From assembly GCF_000002875.2 (NCBI RefSeq), contig NC_009404.2, positions 347,501 through 411,500 of the forward strand: a stretch of DNA of 64,000 nucleotides, given 5' to 3'. The stretch comes from Leishmania infantum JPCM5. Its lineage: Eukaryota > Euglenozoa > Kinetoplastea > Trypanosomatida > Trypanosomatidae. This document shows positions 1 through 9,307 of this stretch, one piece after another; the first letter of the stretch is position 1; each line of letters starts with the position of its first letter. The notes under the pieces were generated by a model. That model searched no databases. It was given only the letters and a program-made list of their open reading frames with translations, and was not told the origin of the DNA. Made by a program: the position numbers and the translations under genes.

Positions 1-1
1 C

Positions 2-880
2 TCTGCATCATCGTCGTACCCGAACGTGGAGGACAGGGCAGGCACCGGCATCCTCATCTTCTGCGCCACCGCAGAGGAGGCGCGTGTCATGAGTCACTTC
101 CTCGCCGCTGCCGGAGTCTCGTCTGTCGTCGAGTTCACGACTCTTTCCAGCGAGGCAGAGCGACGCCGCGCGCTGCTGGAGCGGACGGCTGGCGCGGACG
201 ACACGGAATCTGGCGCCGAAGCCTCCTGCGTCGTAGCCTCAGACGCTCTTATGCGCGGCATCGACATCCCGAACGTGGGCCATGTCATTATGTACCACCC
301 GCCTGAAGCTGTGTCGCAGTACGTGCATCGCGCCGGGCGCACGGCGCGCGCGATGCGGCCCGGCCACGTGCACCTGCTGCTGAGCAAGACAGGGTCGAGC
401 GGCAAGCAGGAGGACGGCGAGATGGCGCTGTACAAGCGGCTGTCTCGGTCACTTTTGCGAACGCTTCCGGTGTCGTATGAGCGAGGCTTCTTCCGATTTG
501 CGGAAGCGCCGTCCGCCGGCGCGGCAACCTCAGCAACCAGTGCCGATGCCACAGCAGCCGCTGAGGAGGTTGGCTCTGCCGAGTGGTGGGTGGCTCAAGC
601 CGGTCAGTTTCTCGTACAATCCCAGCATCAGCTACAGCGTCGGTGGGCCTCAGTTCTGGAGTCTGCCGCCACAGCGGCCGCAGCAAAGGCGAAAGCTACT
701 GCTGCCGCGAGCAAAGGCCGCTCCACAGCAGCGGCCATCATGACCCCCAGTAGGGGCGCGGATTCAAGCCAGATGGAGGCATCCCCAGGGAGGAAGCGAG
801 ACCGCAGCGTTGTCTCTAGCACAGCCAGGGCGATGCCAGCGGCGGTGGGCAGTGGCTTGAGGGCGCGATGGCTCCGGTGA
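2..880 (+). CDS. DEAD-box ATP-dependent RNA helicase, C-terminal part (Dbp6/DDX51-like)
   Basis: The frame is open to the left edge, so the N-terminal RecA domain with the Walker and DEAD motifs lies outside the window. What remains is the second RecA-like domain. Motif IV-like GILIFCATAEEA is followed by motif V (VVASDALMRGIDIPNVGHVI, about nt 230-290) and motif VI (YVHRAGRTARA, about nt 320-352), which bind ATP and RNA. The segment VVEFTTLSSEAERRRALL resembles the matching region of Dbp6/DDX51, a nucleolar helicase of early 60S ribosome assembly, but that subfamily choice is inferred from a short stretch. The last 100 or so residues are Ala/Ser-rich and poorly structured. The first ATG in frame is well inside the domain and is not the start. 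Helicase identity is firm; the subfamily is tentative. Confidence 0.88.
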   Translation, partial: SASSSYPNVEDRAGTGILIFCATAEEARVMSHFLAAAGVSSVVEFTTLSSEAERRRALLERTAGADDTESGAEASCVVASDALMRGIDIPNVGHVIMYHPPEAVSQYVHRAGRTARAMRPGHVHLLLSKTGSSGKQEDGEMALYKRLSRSLLRTLPVSYERGFFRFAEAPSAGAATSATSADATAAAEEVGSAEWWVAQAGQFLVQSQHQLQRRWASVLESAATAAAAKAKATAAASKGRSTAAAIMTPSRGADSSQMEASPGRKRDRSVVSSTARAMPAAVGSGLRARWLR

Positions 881-1860
881 GAGGGTGCAGCCGTTTCCTC
901 TGGCGCGAAGGACGGTGCTCTTGAGAAGCTGAAGAGAGAGGAGGGAAAGGGTGGTGAAGCGGAGGAGACAGTTGTGATCTTCGCCCGGTCTCCACCCAAC
1001 CGGCAAACACACACACACACACACATGCGTACATATACATACATGCTGATAAGCACGTCAGCTTCCCCGAGACTTTCTGTCTTCTCGTCCCCTCTCACGC
1101 ACGCACGCACACACATCGCAGCCCTGGAACCGAAGTAACGGCAGACTTTGTGTGTTTCTTTCCTTCGAGCTTCGAGGACGACATCGATCGAAGGACGTGT
1201 TCGCGAGCCGATCTGTAACGGAGCGCCTGCTTGAGCGGTCTCTGAGCCTTTTAAGTGTGCATGCTAATCCGAAGAGTCCAGCGTAATCCACGGACAAAGA
1301 GACGAGGAAGAGAAATAGGGAGTATGTACGCCGCGGATGGCACGCAAGCAAGCCACGAACAAAGAGGGCTGATCGCAACGCCGATGCGCGTGCTCACCGT
1401 CGTAAAACGGCTGTACAGTGAGCAGAGAGAAAAAAAAAAGAGGAAAACGCATGCCGTGAGCCAGCGCCGATAACTGCAGTTGTTCAGAGCAGGCGCTGAG
1501 TAGATACGTTCACCGCTCATGAGGGGTCGTCTGACGTTCATGTATAGGGACCTGCAAAGATGCTGTGCCGGTCTTCCCCCCCCCCTGCTTCTCCACCTCC
1601 CCACCCTTGCATAAACGCACATTCGTCTTTCATTGGCTCAGGGGGCTCTCACCTCTCCGTCCGCTTCCGCCGAGCAGTCAAGGTTGCTGCCGTTGCTCTT
1701 GTCGGTGTGTGTCAGTGCCGGATTCTACAGCGCGTGCGCGTGTCTGTTTCATCACGGCACCTTACAAGACGAGCACGCCGCGCTGTCTCTCCCGCCCTTT
1801 CCTCTTTCTCTCCACACTTCCACGCCCACACGCGCACGCGCCCACATCCCTCGTTAAGCA
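881..1860. other. Intergenic spacer, no gene seen
   Basis: The spacer holds a (CA)n run at 1007-1025, an A-rich patch near 1429-1443 and a C/T-rich tract at 1571-1610 that precedes the predicted splice acceptor of the next gene. Short open frames on both strands lack coding-like composition. Confidence 0.7.
1571..1641 (+). promoter_or_regulatory. Predicted trans-splice acceptor region for the first Elf1-like gene
   Basis: A C/T tract (1571-1610) is followed by the first AG at 1640-1641. No ATG lies between this AG and the start codon at 1861, which fits a 5' UTR of about 220 nt. A second possible AG sits only 2 nt before the ATG. This is inferred from the usual kinetoplastid pattern. Confidence 0.4.
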
Positions 1861-2523
1861 ATGGGTGGCAAGCGCAAGAAGTCCAACAACGGGCCAGTCA
1901 AGAAGGAGAGCAAGTACAAGATCCCCACCCGCTTTGACTGCCCGCTGTGTGATACGAAGGCTTCCATTGTCGTCAGAATTTTTCGCGCGACTAGCGATGC
2001 CACGGTGCGGTGCCGCGTGTGCGGAACGGGCGGGACGAAACGGTGGAATGTGCTGCGCCTCGAGAAGCCAGTGGACGTGTTTTTCCGCTTCCACGAGGCG
2101 CTCATTCAGCGCGATCACGCCGACCTGCAGCAGGTAGAGATGGGTCGCGAGGCGAAGCTGAGCGTTGGCGCGCCCAACGCCGACCTTGGTGGAAGTCAGA
2201 GCAGCATGGAAAAGGGGGCGTACTCTCCAGGGGACGCAGCCGTGGCGGGCTGGGCTCGGCTCGGCTCCTCTGCTGCCGCCGCTGCAACCGCGTCAGGGAG
2301 CTCGCATTCGCAGCACGTGAGGTCTCTAGGTGAGCTGCAGCGCAAGCTGACTATGCCAACGTGGCCGGGTTTCGCCACGGCGCCGACCGCCTCGTGTGCC
2401 GTCGACCTCCGCGACGACTACGAGGGCGAGGCGGAAGGAGCAGCAGCCCACTACTTTGCTCCTCGTCAAGAGGTACACAGCGCCGAGGATGAGGATGACG
2501 AGTACGACCAGCTGTTTCAGTGA
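1861..2523 (+). CDS. ELF1: Elf1/ELOF1-like transcription elongation factor, zinc ribbon (copy 1)
   Basis: The 220-residue protein opens with the Elf1 layout: a basic N-terminus (MGGKRKKS), then a four-cysteine zinc ribbon with C27-x2-C30 and C51-x2-C54, then PVDVFFRF (about residues 68-75), which matches the PVDVY stretch after the ribbon in Elf1. Elf1 travels with elongating RNA polymerase II on chromatin and in other eukaryotes also helps transcription-coupled repair. Typical Elf1 proteins are about 80-150 residues. The extra length here is a low-complexity tail ending in a very acidic DEDDEYDQLF-type stretch. The ATG is the first after the predicted splice acceptor. The next gene downstream encodes a second protein of the same design, so this is a tandem paralogue pair. 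Family assignment is good; the exact role is inferred. Confidence 0.85.
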   Translation: MGGKRKKSNNGPVKKESKYKIPTRFDCPLCDTKASIVVRIFRATSDATVRCRVCGTGGTKRWNVLRLEKPVDVFFRFHEALIQRDHADLQQVEMGREAKLSVGAPNADLGGSQSSMEKGAYSPGDAAVAGWARLGSSAAAAATASGSSHSQHVRSLGELQRKLTMPTWPGFATAPTASCAVDLRDDYEGEAEGAAAHYFAPRQEVHSAEDEDDEYDQLFQ

Positions 2524-2974
2524 GAAGGCTCGCTGCTGCTACGGTTATTGATGCCGATGCTGCGTGTGTAAGGTACAGGGCGCCCTCGTGTGGACCCTCC
2601 GTTTGTTTGGTTTTTGTATGCTTCGCATCCTTGAAGGGGAGACGATCCCGTTGTGTTTGGGCGTGGTTGCTTACCGCTGCTTCTCAGCTGCTGCTGTTGC
2701 GGTGCCTCGCTGTGTGTGTGCGTGTGTGTACGGTGTGATCCATCAGTTTGAGGCAATGCAAAGTCGAGTGGGCGAAACCAGGAACGTGGGAGACGGTGGA
2801 GTGAAGCTGTGCGCCCACATTTGTGCGCGCGCCTCGGTGTGTGTGTGCACGTCTCTGCGCTACTTCCTTTGCTGTCCCTACGACCTCCTCCTGTGGTACG
2901 TTTATGGTCGCCGCTGAACACGTCGCCTTTTTCCTTCGGTTGTACGATACTGCATGCATCTCCCTCTCAGTCTC

Positions 2975-2993
2975 GTGTGTGTGTGTGCGTGTG

Positions 2994-3025
<32 letters not shown>
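2975..3025 (+). repeat. (GT)n microsatellite, about 51 bp
   Basis: Nearly perfect alternating GT with two GC interruptions, in the spacer between the two Elf1-like genes. Confidence 0.95.
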
Positions 3026-3360
3026 GATGTGTGTTCATTGTTTCCCAGTCGTCCGTTGGCGTAACCCAGTGATCGAACGTGCACACGGAGGGGAATGGGG
3101 TACGGTGCGCATCTGCAAGACTGCCTTGTCCCTTGAGTCATGGCCCGTCACTCCGCGGCACCACCTGTATCAAACATCCTACGCGTCTTATGGGCTCGTC
3201 CTTGAGAGTCTTGAGGGGGGGCGCAGCGGAAGAGGGGCGCTTGAAATGTGGAGACGCCTGTCTGCCTCCCTTCTCCCCCGCCAGCGCACGCCCGCTGCTT
3301 CGAAGACGCAGTTCAGGACAAAGGACTCAGTCTTGGGTTCTCCGCCCGTCACTTCAGCGT

Positions 3361-3436
3361 CTCCCCCCTCCCTCTCGTCCTCTGGACTCCTTTGCCGCTC
3401 TATCCCTCTCCCCTCTCCAAACGCGCGCCTGTGTAG
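3361..3436 (+). promoter_or_regulatory. Predicted trans-splice acceptor region for the second Elf1-like gene
   Basis: A strong C/T tract (3361-3418) is followed by AG at 3435-3436. The first ATG after it is the chosen start at 3500, giving a 63-nt 5' UTR. This also argues against using upstream codons in the same frame. Confidence 0.5.
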
Positions 3437-3499
3437 ATACAAGTGCTGATTGAAGTCTGCTGTCCCACCCACCGACGCCGGCACCGGGCGACTGCTAAC

Positions 3500-4378
3500 A
3501 TGTCAGACACAAGAGACGCGGCCCAGCCGCGGCGTGGCAACTTTGCCAGTCGAAAAGCACGCGGCGAGACGGGGGGCAGCAAGAGCAGCAGCAGCAGTAG
3601 CAAGAGCAAGGAGCACAGCTACGATGCCCGCCGCTATCACCAGAACGCCAACACGCACGGCATTCACGCACTGCGCACGTTCGACTGCCCTGTCTGTGAC
3701 TCCAGGAACACGATCCGCGTCACTCTCAACCCGCGGCTCGGTCAAGGAACGGTTTGCTGCACCTACTGCTGCTCACTGCGGCCCGCACCACCCGATCTGC
3801 CGTACCCCAGCGTTCAGAACTTTGTTCCGTCGCTGGAGAACAAGGCAGACGTATTCTTTCGCTTCAACGAGCAGTACGCCGCACTGCTGCGGCAACACGA
3901 GAATGAGCGAGTCGGGGAATCCGCTGGCCTTTCCTCGTGTTTGGCGACTGTCGATAACACGCGCAAGCGTGCTAACAAGGACGACGGCGAAAGCGGCGGA
4001 CGCACGCGCGCGCCGAGAGGAGAGAGCATGGACGAGGATGGGTTGTTCGGCGATTGTGCGCTTCGCATGGACACCGGCTTGCTCGACAACGCAGTGGACC
4101 AGCACGTAACGGGCGCGCCGGCCATGTTCGGCAGCGATGACGATGGCGGCGGCAACACCGTGGCGGACGCCGACCCGGTGAATCCGAAAGGGGTTTCGAC
4201 GCCGTCACCACCGCGGCCGGATGGTGCCGACATGCCGGAGAGCAACTTCATGAACGTTGCCGTGATCACGGGAGTAGATGAGGCGTTCGCCGCGCACGCG
4301 ACTGATGACGTGAACGGAATAGGAGAGGCGGACGCGGAGGAGGTGGATGTCGCTGCGTTCTTTGCCGATTCCGATTGA
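3500..4378 (+). CDS. Elf1-like zinc-ribbon protein (copy 2)
   Basis: This 292-residue protein shares the core of its upstream neighbour: RTFDCPVCDS (C63-x2-C66), a second cysteine pair at C87-x2-C90 (with extra cysteines at 86 and 91), and then ADVFFRFNEQY matching VDVFFRFHEAL in copy 1. A long basic and serine-rich N-terminus (runs of SSSSSS and SKSK) precedes the ribbon. The C-terminal half is low complexity and ends in an acidic stretch (EADAEEVDVAAFFADSD). The two copies agree mainly in the ribbon and the DVFFRF stretch, so the duplication is old. The start is the first ATG after the predicted splice acceptor; the frame stays open for 19 codons upstream, but these probably lie in the leader. 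It probably acts on chromatin-bound polymerase. Whether it works on a different polymerase or has another role cannot be told. Confidence 0.8.
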   Translation: MSDTRDAAQPRRGNFASRKARGETGGSKSSSSSSKSKEHSYDARRYHQNANTHGIHALRTFDCPVCDSRNTIRVTLNPRLGQGTVCCTYCCSLRPAPPDLPYPSVQNFVPSLENKADVFFRFNEQYAALLRQHENERVGESAGLSSCLATVDNTRKRANKDDGESGGRTRAPRGESMDEDGLFGDCALRMDTGLLDNAVDQHVTGAPAMFGSDDDGGGNTVADADPVNPKGVSTPSPPRPDGADMPESNFMNVAVITGVDEAFAAHATDDVNGIGEADAEEVDVAAFFADSD

Positions 4379-5207
4379 TGGAGCGGAGGGGTCGAGGAGG
4401 TTAATGGCGATGTGATGGTTGTCGGCGGCAGTTTTGCACGTGCGTCTCTTCCTCTCCGATTCCCCTCTCTCCCTCACACACACGCACATGGCTGTCTGTC
4501 TGTATCTTTGGGTGTGGGTGTGGTGGTGCGCCTCGATCGCGTTGCGCGTGTCACGGCTGTCTTTCACAAGGTGTATCTGTTCGCTGAGAACGACGGCGAC
4601 GAACGCCCAAAGGGACACGGGCGAGCAAACGAAGTTAGGAACAGAGATGGAAGGTGGATGATGTGCGGTGTAGCTGTGGCGGACGTCCTCTTGCAGCTGC
4701 GCGCCACGCACACACACACATACACACACACAAAAGGGAAACAAGGAGAGGCAGAAGCATGTCGGCGAGTCTCCCGTCGTCGACAGCAGCCGCGGGGTTT
4801 TCTGTTCGTTGTGAGGGCTCACACCGCTTACATCTCCCCAACCCCCCCCCGCTCCTTTCTTGCCGCCCACCTCTCTCTCTCTCTGTCTGTCTGCCCCCAC
4901 GACTATTCCCGTGCCGCTTGTCCTGACGTTTTGATCGTCTCTTCGCGTTCCTCACGTGCACTTTGTGTGGCAGAAGCAGTGAGAGGCGGCCCAGCGGTGC
5001 GAGAGAACGAGACACACGCGCACACACATATATACAGGTACATAAGCGCACAGGCGGGCATTTGTACACGCGGAAGGGGTGCAGTGCTTGCTGACTCTGT
5101 GTAGGTGCGCGTGCGCGCATGTCCGTGCGGTGCGATAGCCGCGCCTCGGGCGAACAATCGAAAAGCACCGCACTTGAAACGGCATCCGAGAATAGGCGTA
5201 AGCAACA
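4379..5207. other. Intergenic spacer, no gene seen
   Basis: Contains a (CA)n-type stretch at about 4708-4732, a C/T-rich region (4844-4955) and CA/TA alternations near 5014-5036. No coding region is supported. Confidence 0.7.
4866..4973 (+). promoter_or_regulatory. Predicted trans-splice acceptor region for the KREN1-like gene
   Basis: A C/T-rich tract from about 4866 is followed by AG at 4972-4973. The 5' UTR to the ATG at 5208 would be about 235 nt, but it contains at least one earlier out-of-frame ATG (5119), so the acceptor could lie nearer the gene. Confidence 0.35.
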
Positions 5208-8200
5208 ATGTCCACGTCATTGTTGCATCTCAGCTCCACGCAGGCGTTGCACTCCTCCGCGACTCACAGACTCGCAGCGACAAGGGCATCGACCGCCACG
5301 CTCCTCTGCTCCCCACATGCCGTAAACCACCTCCCCACAACGTGCGCGATACCCAGCCGCCCAGTCGTGCACTCGTCACAGGCAGCGAACGTGTCAGACC
5401 ACCACGCGCAGCTGACCAGCGGCAGCCGCGACTGGGGTTCAGGCGGCGGTACGCTCTTCCACCCAACGCGAGCACTACGGGCTCTTACACCAGTCACCGT
5501 GGCCCACTCCGACACGTTCGGCTCCTTTCGGAACGCCAACAGAGCAGCGGCTGGGACGTGGTGGCGCAGCTCCACCGAAACGGCCTCCCGTGTGAAGGGT
5601 AGAAGGCTCGGCAGGGTGAAGGATCCGTTTCAGGGCGTTTTTTTGCAAATGCAAGGCTGCACAGAGGTAGAGATGACGCGGCGAAGCCCCACTCCACCAC
5701 CGGACTTCCCGCTGGACAGTCTACCCATCTACGAGCCCCATGACCATAACGGGCCACCGCGCACCAAAATCGGCTTCCACCTTCCCATGCGCTCGCTGCC
5801 GGCATCTCTAGCCCTCGACTTCTTCTTTCCTGGTGCAGGCCCTAACGACAGCCCGCAAGCAGCCAACGCCTCCAGCAGCAGCAGTAGGGCCCACAGCAAT
5901 GGGGGGTCTGCAAACATTGACCTTGACGTGCGCTACGAAGAAGCCGGCAACGGTGCCGGCAGTGAGCATCAGCAGCACACCTCGAGGCTCGACCGCGCGG
6001 CGCACGGTACGGAAGGACTCTCCGCTGCGGGCGCTGGCAGTGTCACTGGCGACACATCCACGGCGTTCTGCCGTCTGTGTCGCGAAAGCTTCGATAACGA
6101 CGGAACACTAAGGTCACACATTACAGTCGCAGACCGGGCGCGGCACGTCTCTCACCCGGTGCGCGAGGTGGCGCTTGAAACGCTGACACTGTTGGCCGTG
6201 CGCGGATACCCCATCGACAATATAATGACGGTGTGGGCCGACATCCTGTTCAACTGTCCACTGTTTCCGCGCATTCGCAGCATGACAGACCCGCGGTGGT
6301 CGATCGAGAAGCGGGCTGCTCGAATCGGCACTATCCTGCGGGCTTTAAAGCAGGTTGGAGTGCTTGATGTCGCCCTTGCGACGGCAGAGCCGACGGACGT
6401 GGTGGGCTCGCTCAACTCGCGCTACCGGCGACGCCGCGTCGCCTTTGAACGACTGGAGTACATCGGCGACAACTGCTGGGGCAACAACATTTCTAATCGG
6501 ATCTTGTTGTTGTACCCTGATCAGCAGTGGCTGTATAGCGAGCGCTGCAGCACGTTCACGCTGGTGCGTGATGCGTGCGAGATGAACGTCAATCTCGACT
6601 TTGTCTTCGACACACTGGAGCTGTGGCACCTCTTGTCGACCACGGCGCATTCGCGACTAGGGAGTGGAAAGGTGAAGGCCGACCTTGTGGAAGGTATCTT
6701 TGGGGAGCTACACCTGCACCTCTACGGTATGGTGCCTAAGCTGCAGGATGATGTGGAGTACGTGGAGACGAACGGCGCTAGAGAGGTGCAGCTGGTCGCA
6801 GTCGTGGAGCACTGCCTGACAGAGCTGTACGACCTCATCGTGCTGAAGCACGCGCGCGACCTCGTCACATCGGCCATACCTCTCGCGAAGGAATTGGCGG
6901 CGAAGCGAATATGGGCGCGAACGCGCCCTTTTGTGCTGCCGCAGAAGCGTCCCAACACTGGCCGGGCTCGAAGCAAGACCGCGATGAGCAACGGGGCGCC
7001 GCATGCGTCAGCCTTTCCATCTGCTGCTCCGACGGTCGGACGCGCTGCCACCGCCGCGCGCACAGGGTCCTTTCCGGCGACACGCACCGGAGCGGCGACA
7101 GCAAATGCGTCTGTGACTACGCTGGAGGACCTCTTCGATGTGTCGCCTTCGTCCTTGCAGCAGCAGCAGCAGCACGATATGTCCGCATGCGGAGCGGCCA
7201 GTGGCACCATCGAGTCGCGCGCTGACGGGCGCACGGAGGTAGCCGTGGTAAGCGACAGCGGTAAAGGTAGCAGGCATCACACGAAAGAGCGGGCCGAAGA
7301 AGCGGCTGCGGTGGCGAGGGGGCGAGCCGGCGTGATGCCGATCTCTCCTTTATTCTCCACCCCCTTATCCCTCACGCTGTCGGCCTCCATTGGTTTAGGT
7401 AGCACACGTGTCCTGCCGGCGTTGCCGCGTCTCTTTACCACTCCACACGTGTACCCCGAACGCGTGCCCAACCCGCTGCGCCTCCTGCCGCTCTCGGCCA
7501 TCCCAAGCATGACCTACTGTCACCACACGCGCTCAGACGTTTTTGCGAGGATGAAGGTGAGTTACGAGCGCCTTGGTCTGCTTCACGAAGGTTCGAGCCG
7601 CATGCACTATGTGGTAAGCCCTATTCCGCCGGCGTGGGCGGTGCTGATCGGCACACTCGTGCCGCAGCTCGTGGGATTCGTGCCGCTGCCTGTCAAGCCG
7701 ATCGGTGACATAAAAGGTGCATCGGCCGAAGCGCGTCGGCTTTTGGTGCCCATGGATGAGGGCGGCCTGTACTGTCGGGATGCCCTCTACAATCTCGCAG
7801 TGTCGCCGTCCTCGCCGGCTGCCGCCTCGTCACCCCACGCAGCACCGTCGCCGATGAGCACTGCGTGGACACTGCAGAATGCCGGCTTGCCCTCCCTCTC
7901 TGTCACACCGAGCAAGACAAGAGAAGACGACGACGACGCTTCCTCGGGCGAAAACGGGCGCAGCGGGTGCACCTTCGCTCCCTCCCGCTACGTGCCGCCC
8001 GGTATTCGAGCGCCGCCGGCTGGCGTGGTGACAGACCGTAACCTCTGCCGCGGCGTCTTTGCCTTTCTGGCTGTCGGTGTGGCTGACGCCGTGGCAGAGG
8101 CTGAGCAACTCACGCGCACGGACGCGGTGTCGGTCAGTGCCGCTACCCCGGCGGGCCCCACCACAGGGGCGCGGTCCTCTGGTGAGGGCCCGGCGCAGCA

Positions 8201-8345
8201 CTCCGCAGAAGACAACTCGCCTAAAGCGTCGGCGACTGTGTGCGCGCAGCGGATGAAGGCGGCAACGGACTACTGGCGGCGCCGCTCGCAGACCTCCCTC
8301 CAGAACTTCTCGGCCGGATCCGGTGAGGCGTCACTGCCTCGCTAG
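5208..8345 (+). CDS. KREN1: RNase III-type endonuclease with U1-like zinc finger, KREN1-like (RNA editing)
   Basis: The 1045-residue protein has the layout of kinetoplast editing endonucleases, which cut pre-edited mitochondrial mRNA at sites directed by guide RNAs. A C2H2 zinc finger lies at C288, C291, H304 and H313. The RNase III signature FERLEYIGD follows at residues 413-421, and ADLVEG (D492, E495) lies further on. E414, E417, D421, D492 and E495 fall where the catalytic acids of bacterial RNase III sit, so it looks active, unlike the KREPB4-8 proteins that lost them. The first 150 residues are Ser/Thr/Arg/His-rich with almost no acids, as in a mitochondrial presequence; third-position GC stays high there, supporting this start, though ATGs at 5649 and 5673 are alternatives. 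The C-terminal half is long and partly low complexity, with a QQQQQ run. I see no clear dsRNA-binding motif. KREN1 rather than KREN2/3 is inferred from size and recalled synteny. Confidence 0.75.
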   Translation: MSTSLLHLSSTQALHSSATHRLAATRASTATLLCSPHAVNHLPTTCAIPSRPVVHSSQAANVSDHHAQLTSGSRDWGSGGGTLFHPTRALRALTPVTVAHSDTFGSFRNANRAAAGTWWRSSTETASRVKGRRLGRVKDPFQGVFLQMQGCTEVEMTRRSPTPPPDFPLDSLPIYEPHDHNGPPRTKIGFHLPMRSLPASLALDFFFPGAGPNDSPQAANASSSSSRAHSNGGSANIDLDVRYEEAGNGAGSEHQQHTSRLDRAAHGTEGLSAAGAGSVTGDTSTAFCRLCRESFDNDGTLRSHITVADRARHVSHPVREVALETLTLLAVRGYPIDNIMTVWADILFNCPLFPRIRSMTDPRWSIEKRAARIGTILRALKQVGVLDVALATAEPTDVVGSLNSRYRRRRVAFERLEYIGDNCWGNNISNRILLLYPDQQWLYSERCSTFTLVRDACEMNVNLDFVFDTLELWHLLSTTAHSRLGSGKVKADLVEGIFGELHLHLYGMVPKLQDDVEYVETNGAREVQLVAVVEHCLTELYDLIVLKHARDLVTSAIPLAKELAAKRIWARTRPFVLPQKRPNTGRARSKTAMSNGAPHASAFPSAAPTVGRAATAARTGSFPATRTGAATANASVTTLEDLFDVSPSSLQQQQQHDMSACGAASGTIESRADGRTEVAVVSDSGKGSRHHTKERAEEAAAVARGRAGVMPISPLFSTPLSLTLSASIGLGSTRVLPALPRLFTTPHVYPERVPNPLRLLPLSAIPSMTYCHHTRSDVFARMKVSYERLGLLHEGSSRMHYVVSPIPPAWAVLIGTLVPQLVGFVPLPVKPIGDIKGASAEARRLLVPMDEGGLYCRDALYNLAVSPSSPAAASSPHAAPSPMSTAWTLQNAGLPSLSVTPSKTREDDDDASSGENGRSGCTFAPSRYVPPGIRAPPAGVVTDRNLCRGVFAFLAVGVADAVAEAEQLTRTDAVSVSAATPAGPTTGARSSGEGPAQHSAEDNSPKASATVCAQRMKAATDYWRRRSQTSLQNFSAGSGEASLPR

Positions 8346-9307
8346 TTTCGTTGCCCGTTTGTTTTCTTTCGTTCGAGTCTCCAACTCAACTGGTAGTAAG
8401 AAGGGGGAACCCTGTGAGAAAGTGTGTGTGTGTGCCTTTGAAATCGATGTTGCCGGAGAGAGAGACTGAGTTCGTTCGGTCTCCGTCGTCGCCTAGGCGC
8501 TGTTTGGTTGCTGTCGGCTGTCGCAGAGCTTTCCGTCGTTTTGTTTTAGGGGCGCCGCCCTCTCACTATACCTCCATCACCGCTCTACACCACCACTATC
8601 TACATGTACCCACCCACCCGCGCGCACCCCCCCCTGGTGCTTCCCCCTCGCCACCACACCGTTTCTTCTCATTCTTGTAAGACTGGTGTGTTGGCTGTTG
8701 GCCCCCGGGGAGGCGGTGGGGTGCGGTGGGGTGCGGTGATCCTTCAGCGCACCACAACTGTAGTGGTGGTGGTATGTGTGTGTGTGTGTGTGTGCGTGTG
8801 TTTTCCATGTTGCTTAGAGCTACAGCACAGGCTGGGTGCGCTCTCCTGCTTTGATTGTGTAGCGTTGTGTACGCCTGTGCATGTGTGTCTTGTTCCTTTT
8901 CGTTCTACTCCGCGCGAGCATGAGACGAAACGAAACGGATGGAAAAGGGCCACAATGTGCAGCCGACCCTTCCTTCCGCCATCGCCCCCTCCGCTAAACT
9001 CCCTGACGACTCTGTGGTGAACTCCCTTCCTCTCCACCACCAGCACCCGTCTTAGCCTCTCCCGTCCGTGATGTAGGCAACGCAGGAGAGGCGCCTCACC
9101 GGCACGTACGCCGCCGCCCATCTCGTCCCTCTGCCTCTCATCATCTCCGCCTTTCCCTGCCCCTCTTCCCTGCAACGCCTTCCATCCCAACGCCCGTGTA
9201 AGGAACGCGCCCTCCGACGGGCGTGGGCAGGGTTTGCTCGCTGAACCCCCAACAGCGCGCGCAGCAACACGCAAGAGCAACGGGCTTCACGGCACGCAGG
9301 CACGCCG
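8346..9307. other. Intergenic spacer, no gene seen
   Basis: Contains a (GT)n run at 8775-8801, G-rich GGTGGGGTGCGGTGGGG-type sequence just before it, and C/T-rich tracts at about 8967-9060. No coding region is supported. Confidence 0.7.
9024..9043 (+). promoter_or_regulatory. Predicted trans-splice acceptor for the ParB/sulfiredoxin-like gene
   Basis: The C/T-rich stretch 9021-9040 ends in CCACCACCAG with AG at 9042-9043, about 265 nt before the ATG at 9308. Other AGs closer to the gene are possible. Confidence 0.3.

Larger units (their letters stand above)
2524..3499. other. Spacer between the two Elf1-like genes
   Basis: Contains one of the longest GT microsatellites in the window (2975-3025), and a C/T-rich tract (about 3345-3418) just ahead of the next gene. 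No coding region is supported. Confidence 0.7.

Noticed and set aside
2975..3025. Repeat runs considered as CRISPR-like or telomeric arrays
   Set aside because: They are simple dinucleotide microsatellites without spacers or TTAGGG units.
8366..8400. GTTCGAGTC resembling a tRNA B-box
   Set aside because: No matching A-box at the right distance and no cloverleaf could be drawn around it.
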